In this document: positions 8,659 to 16,997 of the stretch, piece by piece
Position numbering within the stretch: the first letter of the stretch is position 1
Layout: every line of letters begins with the position of its first letter
Assembly: GCA_031459855.1 (NCBI GenBank)
Contig: JAVKHP010000001.1
Span: 2,075,906-2,139,905, forward strand
DNA from: Armatimonadota bacterium
Lineage (GTDB): Bacteria; Sysuimicrobiota; Sysuimicrobiia; Sysuimicrobiales; Humicultoraceae
Length of the DNA stretch: 64,000 nucleotides
Direction of reading: 5' to 3'
The notes under the pieces: generated by a model
Databases searched by the model: none
What the model was told of the DNA's origin: nothing
Seen by the model: the letters and a program-made list of their open reading frames with translations, nothing else
Made by a program: the position numbers and the translations under genes

Positions 8659-9480
8659 TCACGCCTCGCGCACGATGGCATCGGTCATCCGTGCCACCCG
8701 GACCATGGCCCGTACGTCGTGCACCCGGACGATGTCGGCCCCAGCGGCGATGGCGAGCGCGACGGTCGCTGCCGTCCCTTCGAGGCGGTCCTCGACGGGC
8801 AGACCACCCAGCACCTTGCCGATCGTACCTTTGCGCGACGTCCCCACGAGGATGGGACAGCCCAGGGCCCGCAGCTCGCCGAGGCGGCGCAGCAGCTGCA
8901 GGTTCTCCGCGAGGGTCTTTGCGAAGCCGAATCCGGGGTCCACGATGATACGGTCCCGGGCGATGCCGGCGGCGGCCGCCGCCGCGATCCGCTCGCGGAG
9001 GAACGCCACCACCTCGGCGACGACGTCCCGGGCCGGGGCGCCATCCGCCGGCGGGGGGGCCCAGTGCATGAGCACCACCGGCACCTGGGCCTCGGCGAGG
9101 ACGCCGGCCATCGCGGGGTCGGCCCGCAGCGCGCTCACGTCGTTGACCATGGCTGCGCCGGCTCGGAGCGCTCGCCGGGCGACCTCCGCCTTGCGGGTGT
9201 CGATGGAGACCGGCGCGCCCAGGTCGGCGGCCAGCCGTTCGACCACCGGCAGGACCCGCCGCAGCTCTTCTTCGAGAGGGACGGGGCTGGCGCCGGGCCG
9301 CGTGGACTCGCCGCCGACGTCGATGAGGTCGGCACCCTCGGCCAGCATGGCCTGCGCCCGGGCCACGGCCGCGTTGACGTCCGTCACGCCGTCCCCCGCG
9401 AACGAGTCGGGCGTCACGTTAAGGATGCCCATGACGTAGGTCCGCCGCCCACGCTCGAGGAGGAGCGTTCCGATGCGCAT
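8659..9480 (-). CDS. folP: Dihydropteroate synthase
   Basis: A 273-aa TIM-barrel enzyme that condenses dihydropterin pyrophosphate with p-aminobenzoate. The two signatures are present: YVMGILNVTPDSFAGDG and IDVGGESTRPGASPV. PVSIDTRKAEVA, MVNDVSA and DPGFGFAKT complete the substrate pockets. The ATG at 9480 places the barrel strand at the normal distance from the start. The frame stays open upstream to 9729, but that part is low-complexity Pro/Arg/Ala and unlike the family. The neighbouring folK completes a folPK pair; folB, folE and pabAB are not in the window. Confidence 0.95.
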   Translation of the reverse strand: MRIGTLLLERGRRTYVMGILNVTPDSFAGDGVTDVNAAVARAQAMLAEGADLIDVGGESTRPGASPVPLEEELRRVLPVVERLAADLGAPVSIDTRKAEVARRALRAGAAMVNDVSALRADPAMAGVLAEAQVPVVLMHWAPPPADGAPARDVVAEVVAFLRERIAAAAAAGIARDRIIVDPGFGFAKTLAENLQLLRRLGELRALGCPILVGTSRKGTIGKVLGGLPVEDRLEGTAATVALAIAAGADIVRVHDVRAMVRVARMTDAIVREA

Positions 9481-9720
9481 TGCCGCCACCGGTCGCGATC
9501 GTCCGGAAGGTGTTTCGAGCATAGCGATCAGCGCCCCGGACGTCAAATTGGCACACGGCCCACGCGGCGGCGCTGGCGCAGCGCGAGGCGCGCGAGGGCA
9601 GGGCCCCCGAGGGCAGGGCGTGCGAGGGCCAGGCGCGCGCGAGGCTGAGGTGTCTGGCGCACCCGTCCGGGCCGTAGGCTGCATGACGCCATCCTGCGCG
9701 ACCCCCGGGGACCACACCCG

Positions 9721-9753
9721 TTGCCGCAAAGGAATATCTGATCTAGACGTCTA
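9721..9753 (+). promoter_or_regulatory. Possible promoter with palindromic operator
   Basis: TTGCCG (9721-9726) and TAGACG (9744-9749) are 17 nt apart in a locally AT-rich stretch, about 100 bp upstream of the LLM oxidoreductase start. A perfect 10-bp palindrome TAGACGTCTA (9744-9753) overlaps the putative -10 box and could be a repressor site. The promoter matches are weak (4/6 and 3/6). Confidence 0.25.
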
Positions 9754-9764
9754 ATCACTTCTCG

Positions 9765-9782
9765 ACACACACACACACACAC
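9765..9782 (+). repeat. (AC)9 microsatellite
   Basis: Nine perfect AC dinucleotides lie between the promoter-like element and the LLM gene start. Such a tract can change length by slippage and could alter promoter spacing or mRNA leader structure. Confidence 0.95.
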
Positions 9783-9853
9783 GCTCTCGAGGAGGCGTCG
9801 GTCCTCGCGCGCCGGCCGCTGGAGTCTACCCGCGGCGGGCGCAGGACCCACCC

Positions 9854-10870
9854 ATGAAGTTCGGCGTCGGCCTGCCCACCTGCACCGAGGGCATGATGTA
9901 CCCCGTGCCGTTCGCGGCCCCGGCGGACGTCGTGCGCATCGCCGTCGAGGCCGAGGCGCTGGGCTACTACGCGGTGATGGGCAACGACCACATGACCACG
10001 CAGCGGTACGTGCGCGCCGAGTTCGACGTGCCGCCCAACTTCTACGAGCCGCTGGTCACCTACGCGGTGCTGGCGCCGCAGACGTCGCGCATCCGCCTGA
10101 TGACGGGCGTGATCGTGCTGCCGATGCGCACACCCGTGGTGCTGGCCAAGCAGGTGGCGACCCTCGACCAGTTCTCCGGCGGCCGGGTGCTGCTGGGCGT
10201 CGGCGTGGGGGCCTACCGGGAGGAGTTCGAGGCGCTGGCCCCGGGAGCCCAGGCGCAGCGGGGCGAGATGCTGGAAGAGGGGATTGCGGCCCTGCGGCTG
10301 CTGTTCACCGAACGGCGTGCCACGTTCCGCGGCCGCTACTACGCGTTCGCCGACGTGGAGATGTACCCGAAGCCCCTGCAGCGGCCGCTGCCGATCTACG
10401 TCGGGGGCAACTCGCCGCGCCACCACCGCCGGGTGGTGCAGTACGCCGACGGCTGGCTCCCCGCGGCGCTGACCCCCGCCGAAGTGGCGGCCGGCCTGGC
10501 CCGGATCAGGGCGTACGCGGCCGCAGCCGGCCGCGAGCTCACCCGTCTCGACGTGGCCCTGCAGGTGGGCGTGAGCATCGCGCCCACGCGCGAGGCGGCG
10601 GTCGAGCGCTTCCTGCGCTCGCAGCTGTACAAGCACCTGGTCTCGCTGCGGGGCTCGACGATGCGGGGCCTGGCCGTGGAGTCGTTCGCCGAGCGCAACC
10701 TCCTGGGCACGCCCGAGGACATCCGCCGGCAGGTCGAGGCCTACCGGGACGCTGGGGTGACGCACCTGGCCGGGCTGCTGTTCGTGGCCAACACCGTCGC
10801 CGAGTTCCTGGAGAGCATGCGGCTGTTCGCCCGCGAGGTCATCGCAGCGTTCCCGGAGGCAGCGCCGTGA
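9854..10870 (+). CDS. LLM-class (luciferase-like) oxidoreductase, probably F420-dependent
   Basis: A 338-aa luciferase-like TIM barrel. Family features visible are MKFGVGLPTC at the start, the VTYAVLAPQTSRIRLMTGVIVLPMRTPVVLAKQVATLDQFSGGRVLLGVGVG block, the substrate-region EMYPKPLQRPLPIYVGGNSPR and a C-terminal GTPEDIRRQVEAYRDAGVTHL. This subgroup uses F420 or FMN for hydride transfer. The separate PPOX-type F420 gene at 31.9-32.5 kb makes F420 plausible. It overlaps the M24 peptidase gene by GTGA, so it opens the catabolic block. The substrate is unknown. Confidence 0.88.
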   Translation: MKFGVGLPTCTEGMMYPVPFAAPADVVRIAVEAEALGYYAVMGNDHMTTQRYVRAEFDVPPNFYEPLVTYAVLAPQTSRIRLMTGVIVLPMRTPVVLAKQVATLDQFSGGRVLLGVGVGAYREEFEALAPGAQAQRGEMLEEGIAALRLLFTERRATFRGRYYAFADVEMYPKPLQRPLPIYVGGNSPRHHRRVVQYADGWLPAALTPAEVAAGLARIRAYAAAAGRELTRLDVALQVGVSIAPTREAAVERFLRSQLYKHLVSLRGSTMRGLAVESFAERNLLGTPEDIRRQVEAYRDAGVTHLAGLLFVANTVAEFLESMRLFAREVIAAFPEAAP

Positions 10871-12069
10871 CCGGCCCGCTGCTGCACGCCGCCCGGGCCG
10901 AGGCGCTGATGGCCGCGCAGGATCTGGACGCGCTGGTGGCCACCACCTACCAGAACGTCTACTACGCCAGCGGGTTCTGGAGCTTCACCCAGCCACTCCT
11001 GCGCACGGCCCAGGTGTACGCGGTGTTGCCCCGCGGCGCGCCAGACCGGGTCGCCGTGGCCTTCCCCGTGGGCGAGGCGGACATGGTGGCCGAGTGCCCG
11101 CCCCATGCGGCGCAGCTGATCCCCTTTGGGGTGTTCTACGTGGAGCGCGGCGACGGGCCGCTTGGGGGCGCTGGCGACGCGCGCCTGCTGCAGCTGGGCG
11201 TCGAGGCGGTGCCGGAGCCCACGGCCGCCGACGCGCTGGTGGCGGCGCTGGCCGCCGCCGGGGTGACCGCGGGGCGCGTGGGCATCGACGAGATCGGGAT
11301 CGCTCCCGACGTGCTGGAGCGCGTGCGCGCGCGGCTGGATCGGCTGACGTTCCTCCCGGCCGCACGCACCTGGCGCGCCGTCCGCGCGGTCAAGACGCCG
11401 GAGGAGGTCGTGCGCCTGCACCGTGCCGCCCGCATCGTGGAGGGCGCGATCGACGCGGCGCTGCAGGCCGCCCACGCCGGGATGACCGAGCGCGCCATGG
11501 CCCGGGTGTTCGACGAGGCGGTCCTGGCTGCTGGCGCGCAGCCGCTGTTCGCGGTGATCGCGTTCGGCGCGCACGCCGCGTACCCCAACGCGCGCCCGGG
11601 CGACCGACGGCTGGAGGCTGGCGATCTGATCCGGTTCGACGTGGGCTGTCTCTTCCAGGGGTACTGCGCCGACATCGCCCGCACGGCTGTGTTCGGTGCC
11701 CCGTCGCTGCGCCAGGCCGCCGTCTACCGGGCCTTGCTGGCCGGGTTGGACGCTGCGCTGGACGCGGTGCGCCCGGGGGCGAGCGCGCAGGACGTGTTCG
11801 AGGCGGCCATGGCGGCGGCCCAGCGCGCCGGGCTGCGGCACTACCGGCGGCACCACGTCGGCCACGGCGTCGGGCTGGAGATCTACGACGAGCCGCTGCT
11901 CGGGCCGGGGCAGGCCATCCCGTTGGAGGCCGGCATGGTGCTGGAAGTCGAGACACCGTACTACGAGCTGGGGTTCGGCGGACTGCAGGTGGAGGAGACG
12001 GTCCTGGTCACCGACGGCGGTTGCCGGCTGCTGACCGAGAGCGACCGCAGCCTGCGGCAGGTGGGGTGA
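10867..12069 (+). CDS. M24-family Xaa-Pro-type aminopeptidase / creatinase-fold hydrolase
   Basis: A 400-aa protein with an N-terminal creatinase domain (~1-150) and a C-terminal pita-bread metallopeptidase domain. All five expected dimetal ligands are visible: Asp in IRFDVGC, Asp in CADIARTA, His in GHGVGLEIYDEP, Glu in MVLEVETP and Glu in LQVEETVLV. It is therefore likely to be active on Xaa-Pro peptides or a similar amide or guanidino compound. Its GTG start overlaps the LLM gene and its stop is 2 bp before the threonine-synthase-like gene. In catabolic operons M24 proteins often act on non-peptide substrates. Confidence 0.9.
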   Translation: MTGPLLHAARAEALMAAQDLDALVATTYQNVYYASGFWSFTQPLLRTAQVYAVLPRGAPDRVAVAFPVGEADMVAECPPHAAQLIPFGVFYVERGDGPLGGAGDARLLQLGVEAVPEPTAADALVAALAAAGVTAGRVGIDEIGIAPDVLERVRARLDRLTFLPAARTWRAVRAVKTPEEVVRLHRAARIVEGAIDAALQAAHAGMTERAMARVFDEAVLAAGAQPLFAVIAFGAHAAYPNARPGDRRLEAGDLIRFDVGCLFQGYCADIARTAVFGAPSLRQAAVYRALLAGLDAALDAVRPGASAQDVFEAAMAAAQRAGLRHYRRHHVGHGVGLEIYDEPLLGPGQAIPLEAGMVLEVETPYYELGFGGLQVEETVLVTDGGCRLLTESDRSLRQVG

Positions 12070-12071
12070 CC

Positions 12072-13358
12072 ATGGGACGGGTCGTCGGCCTGCGCTGCCT
12101 GCGTTGCGACGCCGCCTTCCCGCCGCAGGAGATGCCCCGCGGCTGCCCGCTCTGCGCCGACGACCGCGGCGCCAGCAACGTGACGCCCGTGTACGCGGTG
12201 GACCTGCGGGGTGACGCGCTGCGCGCGGCGTTCGCCGCGGGCCCCCGGTCGATGTGGCGCTATGCGCCGCTGTTGCCCGCCGACGGCCCGCCGGTCACCC
12301 TCGAGGAAGGGTGGACGCCGCTCGTGCGACTGGAGCGGCTGGGCGACGCGTGGGATCTGCCCGGGTTGTGGGTGAAGGACGAGACGCGCAACCCGACGGG
12401 GTCGTTCAAGGACCGCATGGCCGCCGTGGCGATCACGCGGGCGCGTGCCGCCGCTGTCGACGTGGTCACCCTGGCGTCGTCGGGGAACGCCGGCGCGTCC
12501 GCCGCAGCCTACGCCGCCCGGGCCGGCCTGCGGTGCGTCGTCTTCACCACCCCGCAGGCCCCGGAGGCGGTACGGCAGCAGATGCAGGCGCTGGGCGCGC
12601 TGCTGGTGGCGACGCCCACCGCTGCCGAGCGATGGACGCTGCTGCGGGCGTGCGTGGAGGAGCTCGGCTGGTATCCGTTGACGAACTTCCTCACACCGCC
12701 CGTGGGGAGCAACCCCTTCGGCGTGGAGGGCTACAAGACCATCGCGTTCGAGATCTGCGAGGCGTGCGACTGGGAGCCGCCCGCGTGGGTGATCGTGCCC
12801 ACCTGTTACGGGGACGGGTTGTGGGGGATCGTCAAGGGGTTCCTGGAGCTGCGCGAGCGGGGGCTGATCGCGCGCACGCCGCGGGTCGCGGCCGCCGAGG
12901 TGTTCGGGCCGTTGCACGCGGCGCTGGCCGCTGGCGCCGATGCCGTGGGGGCTGTCCCCGCGGGTCCCTCGGTGGCCTGGTCGATCGCAGCGGGCGTCAG
13001 CACTTACCAGGCGCTGCACGCGCTGCGCGCCGCCGGGGGCTGCGCCGCCGTCGTCGACGACGCCGCCATCCTGGAGGCTCAGGCGCAGCTGGCTGCCGCA
13101 GAAGGGCTGTTCGTCGAGCCGTCGTCCGCCGCCGCGCTGGCGGCGGCTCGCGCGCTGCGGCGCCAGGGCGCGCTGGCCCGCACGGATCGGGTGGTGGCGG
13201 TCCTGACGGCGACCGGCCTGAAGGATCCGGGGCCTGCCGCGCGCCCGCGTCCGTCGGTGCCCGTGGTGGCGCCCCGCGTGGACGCGCTGGTGCAGGCGCT
13301 GGCGGAGCACTATGGGGTCGTTGTGGAGCCGCCACGCGCACGGCCCGCCACGGAGTAG
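12072..13358 (+). CDS. Threonine-synthase-like PLP enzyme with zinc ribbon
   Basis: A 428-aa fold-type II PLP enzyme. The N-terminus carries a zinc-ribbon-like pair of CxxC motifs (C9/C12 and C25/C28). The PLP Schiff-base lysine is K113 in NPTGSFKDRMA, followed by the ASSGNAGASAAAYAARAG loop that binds the phosphate and substrate carboxylate. Length and layout fit threonine synthase. Linkage to a peptidase and a peptide importer, without homoserine genes, leaves open a paralogous role such as threonine/serine dehydration or another beta-elimination. The chosen ATG is 2 bp after the M24 stop; the frame is open further upstream but that region overlaps the M24 gene. Confidence 0.88.
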   Translation: MGRVVGLRCLRCDAAFPPQEMPRGCPLCADDRGASNVTPVYAVDLRGDALRAAFAAGPRSMWRYAPLLPADGPPVTLEEGWTPLVRLERLGDAWDLPGLWVKDETRNPTGSFKDRMAAVAITRARAAAVDVVTLASSGNAGASAAAYAARAGLRCVVFTTPQAPEAVRQQMQALGALLVATPTAAERWTLLRACVEELGWYPLTNFLTPPVGSNPFGVEGYKTIAFEICEACDWEPPAWVIVPTCYGDGLWGIVKGFLELRERGLIARTPRVAAAEVFGPLHAALAAGADAVGAVPAGPSVAWSIAAGVSTYQALHALRAAGGCAAVVDDAAILEAQAQLAAAEGLFVEPSSAAALAAARALRRQGALARTDRVVAVLTATGLKDPGPAARPRPSVPVVAPRVDALVQALAEHYGVVVEPPRARPATE

Positions 13359-13490
13359 CCCGACGCGGATGCACCACGTGTGCTGGTGGGCGAGGCCGGT
13401 TCGCCGTCCGGCCGTGTGAGGGTGGTCCGGGGACGCGGATGCGTTGCGTACGTGGGCGGGCGAGGAGGAGGGGGCACATCGTCCGGCGCT

Positions 13491-13550
13491 CGCGTGTCCA
13501 GTGAGGAGAGCGCAGTGTCCCGCGTGTCCAGTCAGGAGAGCGCAGTACCC
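13491..13550 (+). repeat. 30-bp direct tandem repeat (2 copies)
   Basis: 13491-13520 and 13521-13550 are adjacent copies differing only at one internal base and in the last four bases. They lie 23-82 bp upstream of the binding-protein start. A looser repeat pair (about 13362-13396 and 13432-13466, 70 bp apart) precedes them. The 214-bp gap 13359-13572 holds no gene. The repeats may be leader or regulatory sequence. Confidence 0.85.
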
Positions 13551-13572
13551 ATGGCGTGGAGGTGGTGATGCG

Positions 13573-15102
13573 ATGCGACGTCTGCACCGGCTCGTGGTGT
13601 TGACGGTAGGCGCGGTCCTGCTCGCGGGCGGGCTGGCGCCCGGTCCGCAGGTGGCAGCCCAGGCACCACGCCGCCTCGTGATCGGGATCGGCTCGATTCC
13701 CAACACGCCCGACCCCCACCTGGACAGCACGGCCAATGCGCTGCCGGCCTACGCCACCATGTTCGAGAAGCTGGTAGCGAGCGACGGGAAGGGCGGGTTC
13801 CGCGGCGTGCTGGCCCGGTCGTGGCGGCTGGTGGATCCCACCACGTGGGAGTTCACGCTCCAGTCGGGCGTGCGCTTCCACAACGGCATGACGCTGACGC
13901 CCGAGGACGTCAAGTTCACCATCGAGCGGATCCTCGACCCTGCGACGCGCTCGCCCTGGCTGGGGCGCATCTCCGCCATCGAGCGCGTCGACGTCACCGG
14001 GCCCCAGACCCTCCGCATCGTCACCCGGGGCCCCTTCGCGCCGCTGCTGCAGGGCCTGACGGTGGTGGACATCCTGCCCGCGGCGTACTTCCAGGAGCGC
14101 GGGGCCGCCGGGTTCGCCGCGGCGCCGGTGGGGACCGGGCCCTTCGTCTTCGGCGAGTGGCACCGGCAGGATCGCATGGTCGTGCGCGCCAACGCGGGCT
14201 ACTGGCGCGGCCGCCCGCGCCTGGACGAGATCGTCTTTCGCGCCATCCCCGAGGACTCGACCCGCGTGGCGGGGCTGGAGACCGGCGAGCTGGACGTGGG
14301 CGTGCTGGTGCCCCCCGAGCAGGTCGACCGGCTGAAGGCGCGCGGCCTGCAGGTGGGGACGGTGGACCTGGCGCAGGGCATGGTGGTGAACCTGCGCTCC
14401 AACGTGCCCGGGCCCCTGCAGCACCGCAAGGTGCGTCAGGCCCTCAACTATGCCGTGGACAAGGAGGCGATCCTGCGGTCGATCCTGCGCGGCCACGGCC
14501 GGATCCTCAACGGACAGGTGGTGGGGCCCGATGCGTTCGGCCACAACCCGAACCTGGCGCCCTACGCCTACGACGTGGCGCGAGCGAAGCGGCTGCTGGC
14601 CGAGGCGGGCTACGGCGGTGGGTTCGAGGTGACGTTCCACGGCACCATCGGGCGCTACACCAAGGACAAGGAGATCGAGGAGCTGATCATCGGGCAGCTG
14701 GCCGAGGTGGGCGTGCGCGCCCGCCTGGAGATCGTCGAGGGCGGTGTGTACATCCAGCGACACATCGCGCGCCAGCTGGGACCGCTGTGGATCTGGGCCT
14801 GGCAGTACTTCCCCGCCATGGACGCCGACCTGCCGCTCAACTTCTTCACGTGCGCAGGGGTCGGGAACTTCTTCTGCAGCCGTGACTTCGACGACCTGTT
14901 CGCGCAGACACGGCGCGAGATGGACCCAGGCCGGCGCCGGGCGCTGTTGCAGCGGCTCGCGCTGCTCGTGCGGGAGGAAGCGCCGGTCATCTTCCTGGTG
15001 CAGACGCCGGGCATCTACGCGGCGCAGCCGCGGGTCACGGGCTTCACCTGGCGGTCCGACTACCTGATGGACCTGCACCGCGTGGACCTGCAGCGGCGGT
15101 AG
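13573..15102 (+). CDS. ABC transporter substrate-binding protein, DppA/OppA type (SBP_bac_5)
   Basis: A 509-aa periplasmic protein. The first ~28 residues are a signal peptide (RRLHRLVVLTVGAVLLAGGL, cleavage near VAAQA). The mature part has the SBP_bac_5 marks: an NTPDPHLDS opening, EFTLQSGVRFHNGMTLTPEDVKFTIER, TGPFVF and HRKVRQALNYAVDKEAI. The ATG at 13573 follows a GGAGGTGG ribosome-binding site and gives a proper signal peptide. It delivers peptides, nickel, glutathione or opine-like ligands to the two permeases that follow. No ATPase genes are present in this cluster. Confidence 0.93.
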   Translation: MRRLHRLVVLTVGAVLLAGGLAPGPQVAAQAPRRLVIGIGSIPNTPDPHLDSTANALPAYATMFEKLVASDGKGGFRGVLARSWRLVDPTTWEFTLQSGVRFHNGMTLTPEDVKFTIERILDPATRSPWLGRISAIERVDVTGPQTLRIVTRGPFAPLLQGLTVVDILPAAYFQERGAAGFAAAPVGTGPFVFGEWHRQDRMVVRANAGYWRGRPRLDEIVFRAIPEDSTRVAGLETGELDVGVLVPPEQVDRLKARGLQVGTVDLAQGMVVNLRSNVPGPLQHRKVRQALNYAVDKEAILRSILRGHGRILNGQVVGPDAFGHNPNLAPYAYDVARAKRLLAEAGYGGGFEVTFHGTIGRYTKDKEIEELIIGQLAEVGVRARLEIVEGGVYIQRHIARQLGPLWIWAWQYFPAMDADLPLNFFTCAGVGNFFCSRDFDDLFAQTRREMDPGRRRALLQRLALLVREEAPVIFLVQTPGIYAAQPRVTGFTWRSDYLMDLHRVDLQRR

Positions 15103-15114
15103 GCCGCCCAGGGC

Positions 15115-16032
15115 ATGGTGTCGTACGTCGCCCGCCGCCTGCTCGACGCCGTGCTGGGCGTGCTGGGCGTCACCACCATCGCCTTCCTGGCCATCCGGCT
15201 CTCGGGCGATCCGGTGGCGCTCCTGGTCACCGAGTACGCGACCCCCGAGGACATCGCGCGGGTCCGGCGCGTCCTGGGGCTCGACCAGCCGCTGTGGGTG
15301 CAGTACGGGCGGTTCCTCGGCGACGTCCTGCGGGGCGACTTCGGGGAGTCGCTGCGCTTCATCAAGCCGGCCGCGCCCCTGGTCTACGGAGCGCTCCCGG
15401 CGACGCTGACGCTGGCGGTCGCGGCACTGTTCATCGCGCTGGCGCTGGCCCTGCCGCTTGGCCTGCTGGCCGGCATGCGGCGCGGCTCGGTGCTCGACGG
15501 GGCCGCGATCGTGCTGGCCACCCTGGGCCAGTCGGTCCCCTACTTCTGGCTGGGCATCCTGCTGATCATGGCCTTCGCGGTGCGCCTGCAGTGGCTGCCG
15601 GCGTTCGGCAGCGAGAGCTGGCGCCACCTGATCCTCCCCGCCCTGACCTTGGCCATGACGCCCATGGCCCGTATCGCGCGCATCGTGCGGGCGGGCATGG
15701 TCGAGGTCCTGACGCAGGACTACATCAGGACCGCGCGCGCCAAAGGTCTGCCCGGCGGCGCCATCGTGCTCCGCCACGCCTTGCCCAACCTGGCCATCCC
15801 GCTGGTGACGATCCTGGCGCTGGACTTCGGCACGCTGCTGGGCGGTGCCGTGGTCACCGAGACGATCTTCGCGTGGCCGGGGGTGGGTCGGCTGGTGGTA
15901 CAGGCGATCCAGAGCCGCGACTACCCGGTGGTGCAGGCCGCGGTGTTCTACCTGGCTACGAGCGTCGTGCTCCTCAACCTGGCGCTGGACGTGCTGTACG
16001 CGCGGCTCGACCCGCGCATTCGCTATGCCTAG
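15115..16032 (+). CDS. ABC transporter permease, DppB type
   Basis: A 305-aa inner-membrane protein with six predicted helices. It has the typical N-terminus (VARRLLDAVLGVLGVTTIAFLAIRLSGDP), the conserved periplasmic sequence LGLDQPLWVQYGRFLGDVLRGDFG, and the cytoplasmic EAA loop DYIRTARAKGLPGGAIVLRHALPN that contacts the ATPase. It starts 12 bp after the binding-protein gene and overlaps the next permease by 8 bp. Confidence 0.95.
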   Translation: MVSYVARRLLDAVLGVLGVTTIAFLAIRLSGDPVALLVTEYATPEDIARVRRVLGLDQPLWVQYGRFLGDVLRGDFGESLRFIKPAAPLVYGALPATLTLAVAALFIALALALPLGLLAGMRRGSVLDGAAIVLATLGQSVPYFWLGILLIMAFAVRLQWLPAFGSESWRHLILPALTLAMTPMARIARIVRAGMVEVLTQDYIRTARAKGLPGGAIVLRHALPNLAIPLVTILALDFGTLLGGAVVTETIFAWPGVGRLVVQAIQSRDYPVVQAAVFYLATSVVLLNLALDVLYARLDPRIRYA

Positions 16033-16936
16033 GGCCGTCGCCGAGGTCCGCGTGCGGCCGGCGCGCCTCGTGCTGGCGCCGGTCGGGGCCCCGGGCCGCC
16101 GGCGCGGGTGGCGCCGCCACCACCACGTGGCAGCACTCGCGGCAGCGTTCCTCGCGGTGGTCGCCATGGTCGCGCTGCTGGCGCCCTGGGTCGCACCCCA
16201 CCCGCCGACGCGCCAGCGGATCGCGCAGCGGCTGCTCCCACCGTCCTGGGCCGGCGGGCGCCCCGAGCACGTGCTCGGCACCGACCAGCTCGGCCGGGAC
16301 ATCGCCAGCCGGATCGTCTACGGCGCCCGGGTGTCGCTCGCCGTGGCGGTGGTGGCCGTGGGGCTGGCGGCGGGCACCGGCGTGACGCTGGGCGTGACCG
16401 CCGGCTACTACGGGGGGCGCCTGGAGCGGGTGCTGACGCGCCTGGCCGACGTCCAGCTGGCGTTCCCGCTCACGCTGCTGGTGATCACGCTCATCGCCAT
16501 CCTCGGCCCGGGGCTTGGCAACGTGGTGCTCGCCATGGCCCTCGGCGGCTGGGCGACGTACTTTCGGATGGCGCGGGCGCAGGTGCTGGCGTTGCGCGAG
16601 GCCGAGTACGTGATGGCTGCCCGGTGTCTGGGCGTGCCCGATCGCCGCATCGCCTTCCGGCACATCCTTCCCAACGCGCTCTCGCCGCTGGTGGTGCTGG
16701 CCTCGTTCTCGGTCGCCCAGGTCATCATCCTCGAATCGGCCCTCAGCTTCCTCGGCCTGGGGGTGCAGCCCCCGACGCCGACGTGGGGGGGCATGCTCGC
16801 CGACAGCCGCGACTACCTGGCCGTGGCGTGGTGGCTGGCGGCCTTTCCCGGCCTCGCCCTGACGCTGACGGTGCTGGCGATCAACGTGCTGGGGGACTGG
16901 CTGCGGGACCTGCTCGATCCGCGGCTCGTGATGTGA
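16025..16936 (+). CDS. ABC transporter permease, DppC type
   Basis: A 303-aa permease, partner of the DppB-type protein. An N-terminal helix (~38-59) is followed by the conserved GTDQLGRDIASRIVYGARVSLAVA and five further helices. The EAA loop is EYVMAARCLGVPDRRIAFRHILPNALSP, and the family-typical ESALSFLGLGVQPPTPTWGGML follows. The ATG at 16025 lies inside the end of the upstream permease gene (8-bp overlap). The cluster has no DppD/DppF ATPases, so the pair must use ATPases encoded elsewhere. Confidence 0.95.
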   Translation: MPRAVAEVRVRPARLVLAPVGAPGRRRGWRRHHHVAALAAAFLAVVAMVALLAPWVAPHPPTRQRIAQRLLPPSWAGGRPEHVLGTDQLGRDIASRIVYGARVSLAVAVVAVGLAAGTGVTLGVTAGYYGGRLERVLTRLADVQLAFPLTLLVITLIAILGPGLGNVVLAMALGGWATYFRMARAQVLALREAEYVMAARCLGVPDRRIAFRHILPNALSPLVVLASFSVAQVIILESALSFLGLGVQPPTPTWGGMLADSRDYLAVAWWLAAFPGLALTLTVLAINVLGDWLRDLLDPRLVM

Positions 16937-16997
16937 GCGGTGTAGGTGGTGCGAGCTGGATGGGAATGCCCATAGGAAGGAGACGAGCCGGGCCGTC

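Larger units (their letters stand above)
9481..9853. other. 373-bp intergenic region between divergent folP and the LLM gene
   Basis: No gene is supported here. The folP-proximal part (about 9581-9645) is a run of degenerate GCGCGAGG/GAGGGCAGG repeats. The middle (9721-9765) is the most AT-rich stretch of the neighbourhood and holds a promoter-like element, followed by a dinucleotide repeat at 9765-9782. Promoters for both divergent transcripts are expected here. Confidence 0.6.

Noticed and set aside
9581-9645. Possible CRISPR-like repeats of GAGGGCAGG units
   Set aside because: Spacers are absent and the units vary in length; this is low-complexity GC-rich sequence.
9481-9729. N-terminal extension of folP
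   Set aside because: The extra residues are Pro/Arg/Ala-rich repeats unlike dihydropteroate synthases; the ATG at 9480 gives a normal protein.
12997-16302. Very long minus-strand open frame (1101 codons) antisense to the Dpp and threonine-synthase-like genes
   Set aside because: Arg/His/Gly/Pro-rich translation without any family motif; it is the antisense shadow of well-supported plus-strand genes in a GC-rich genome.
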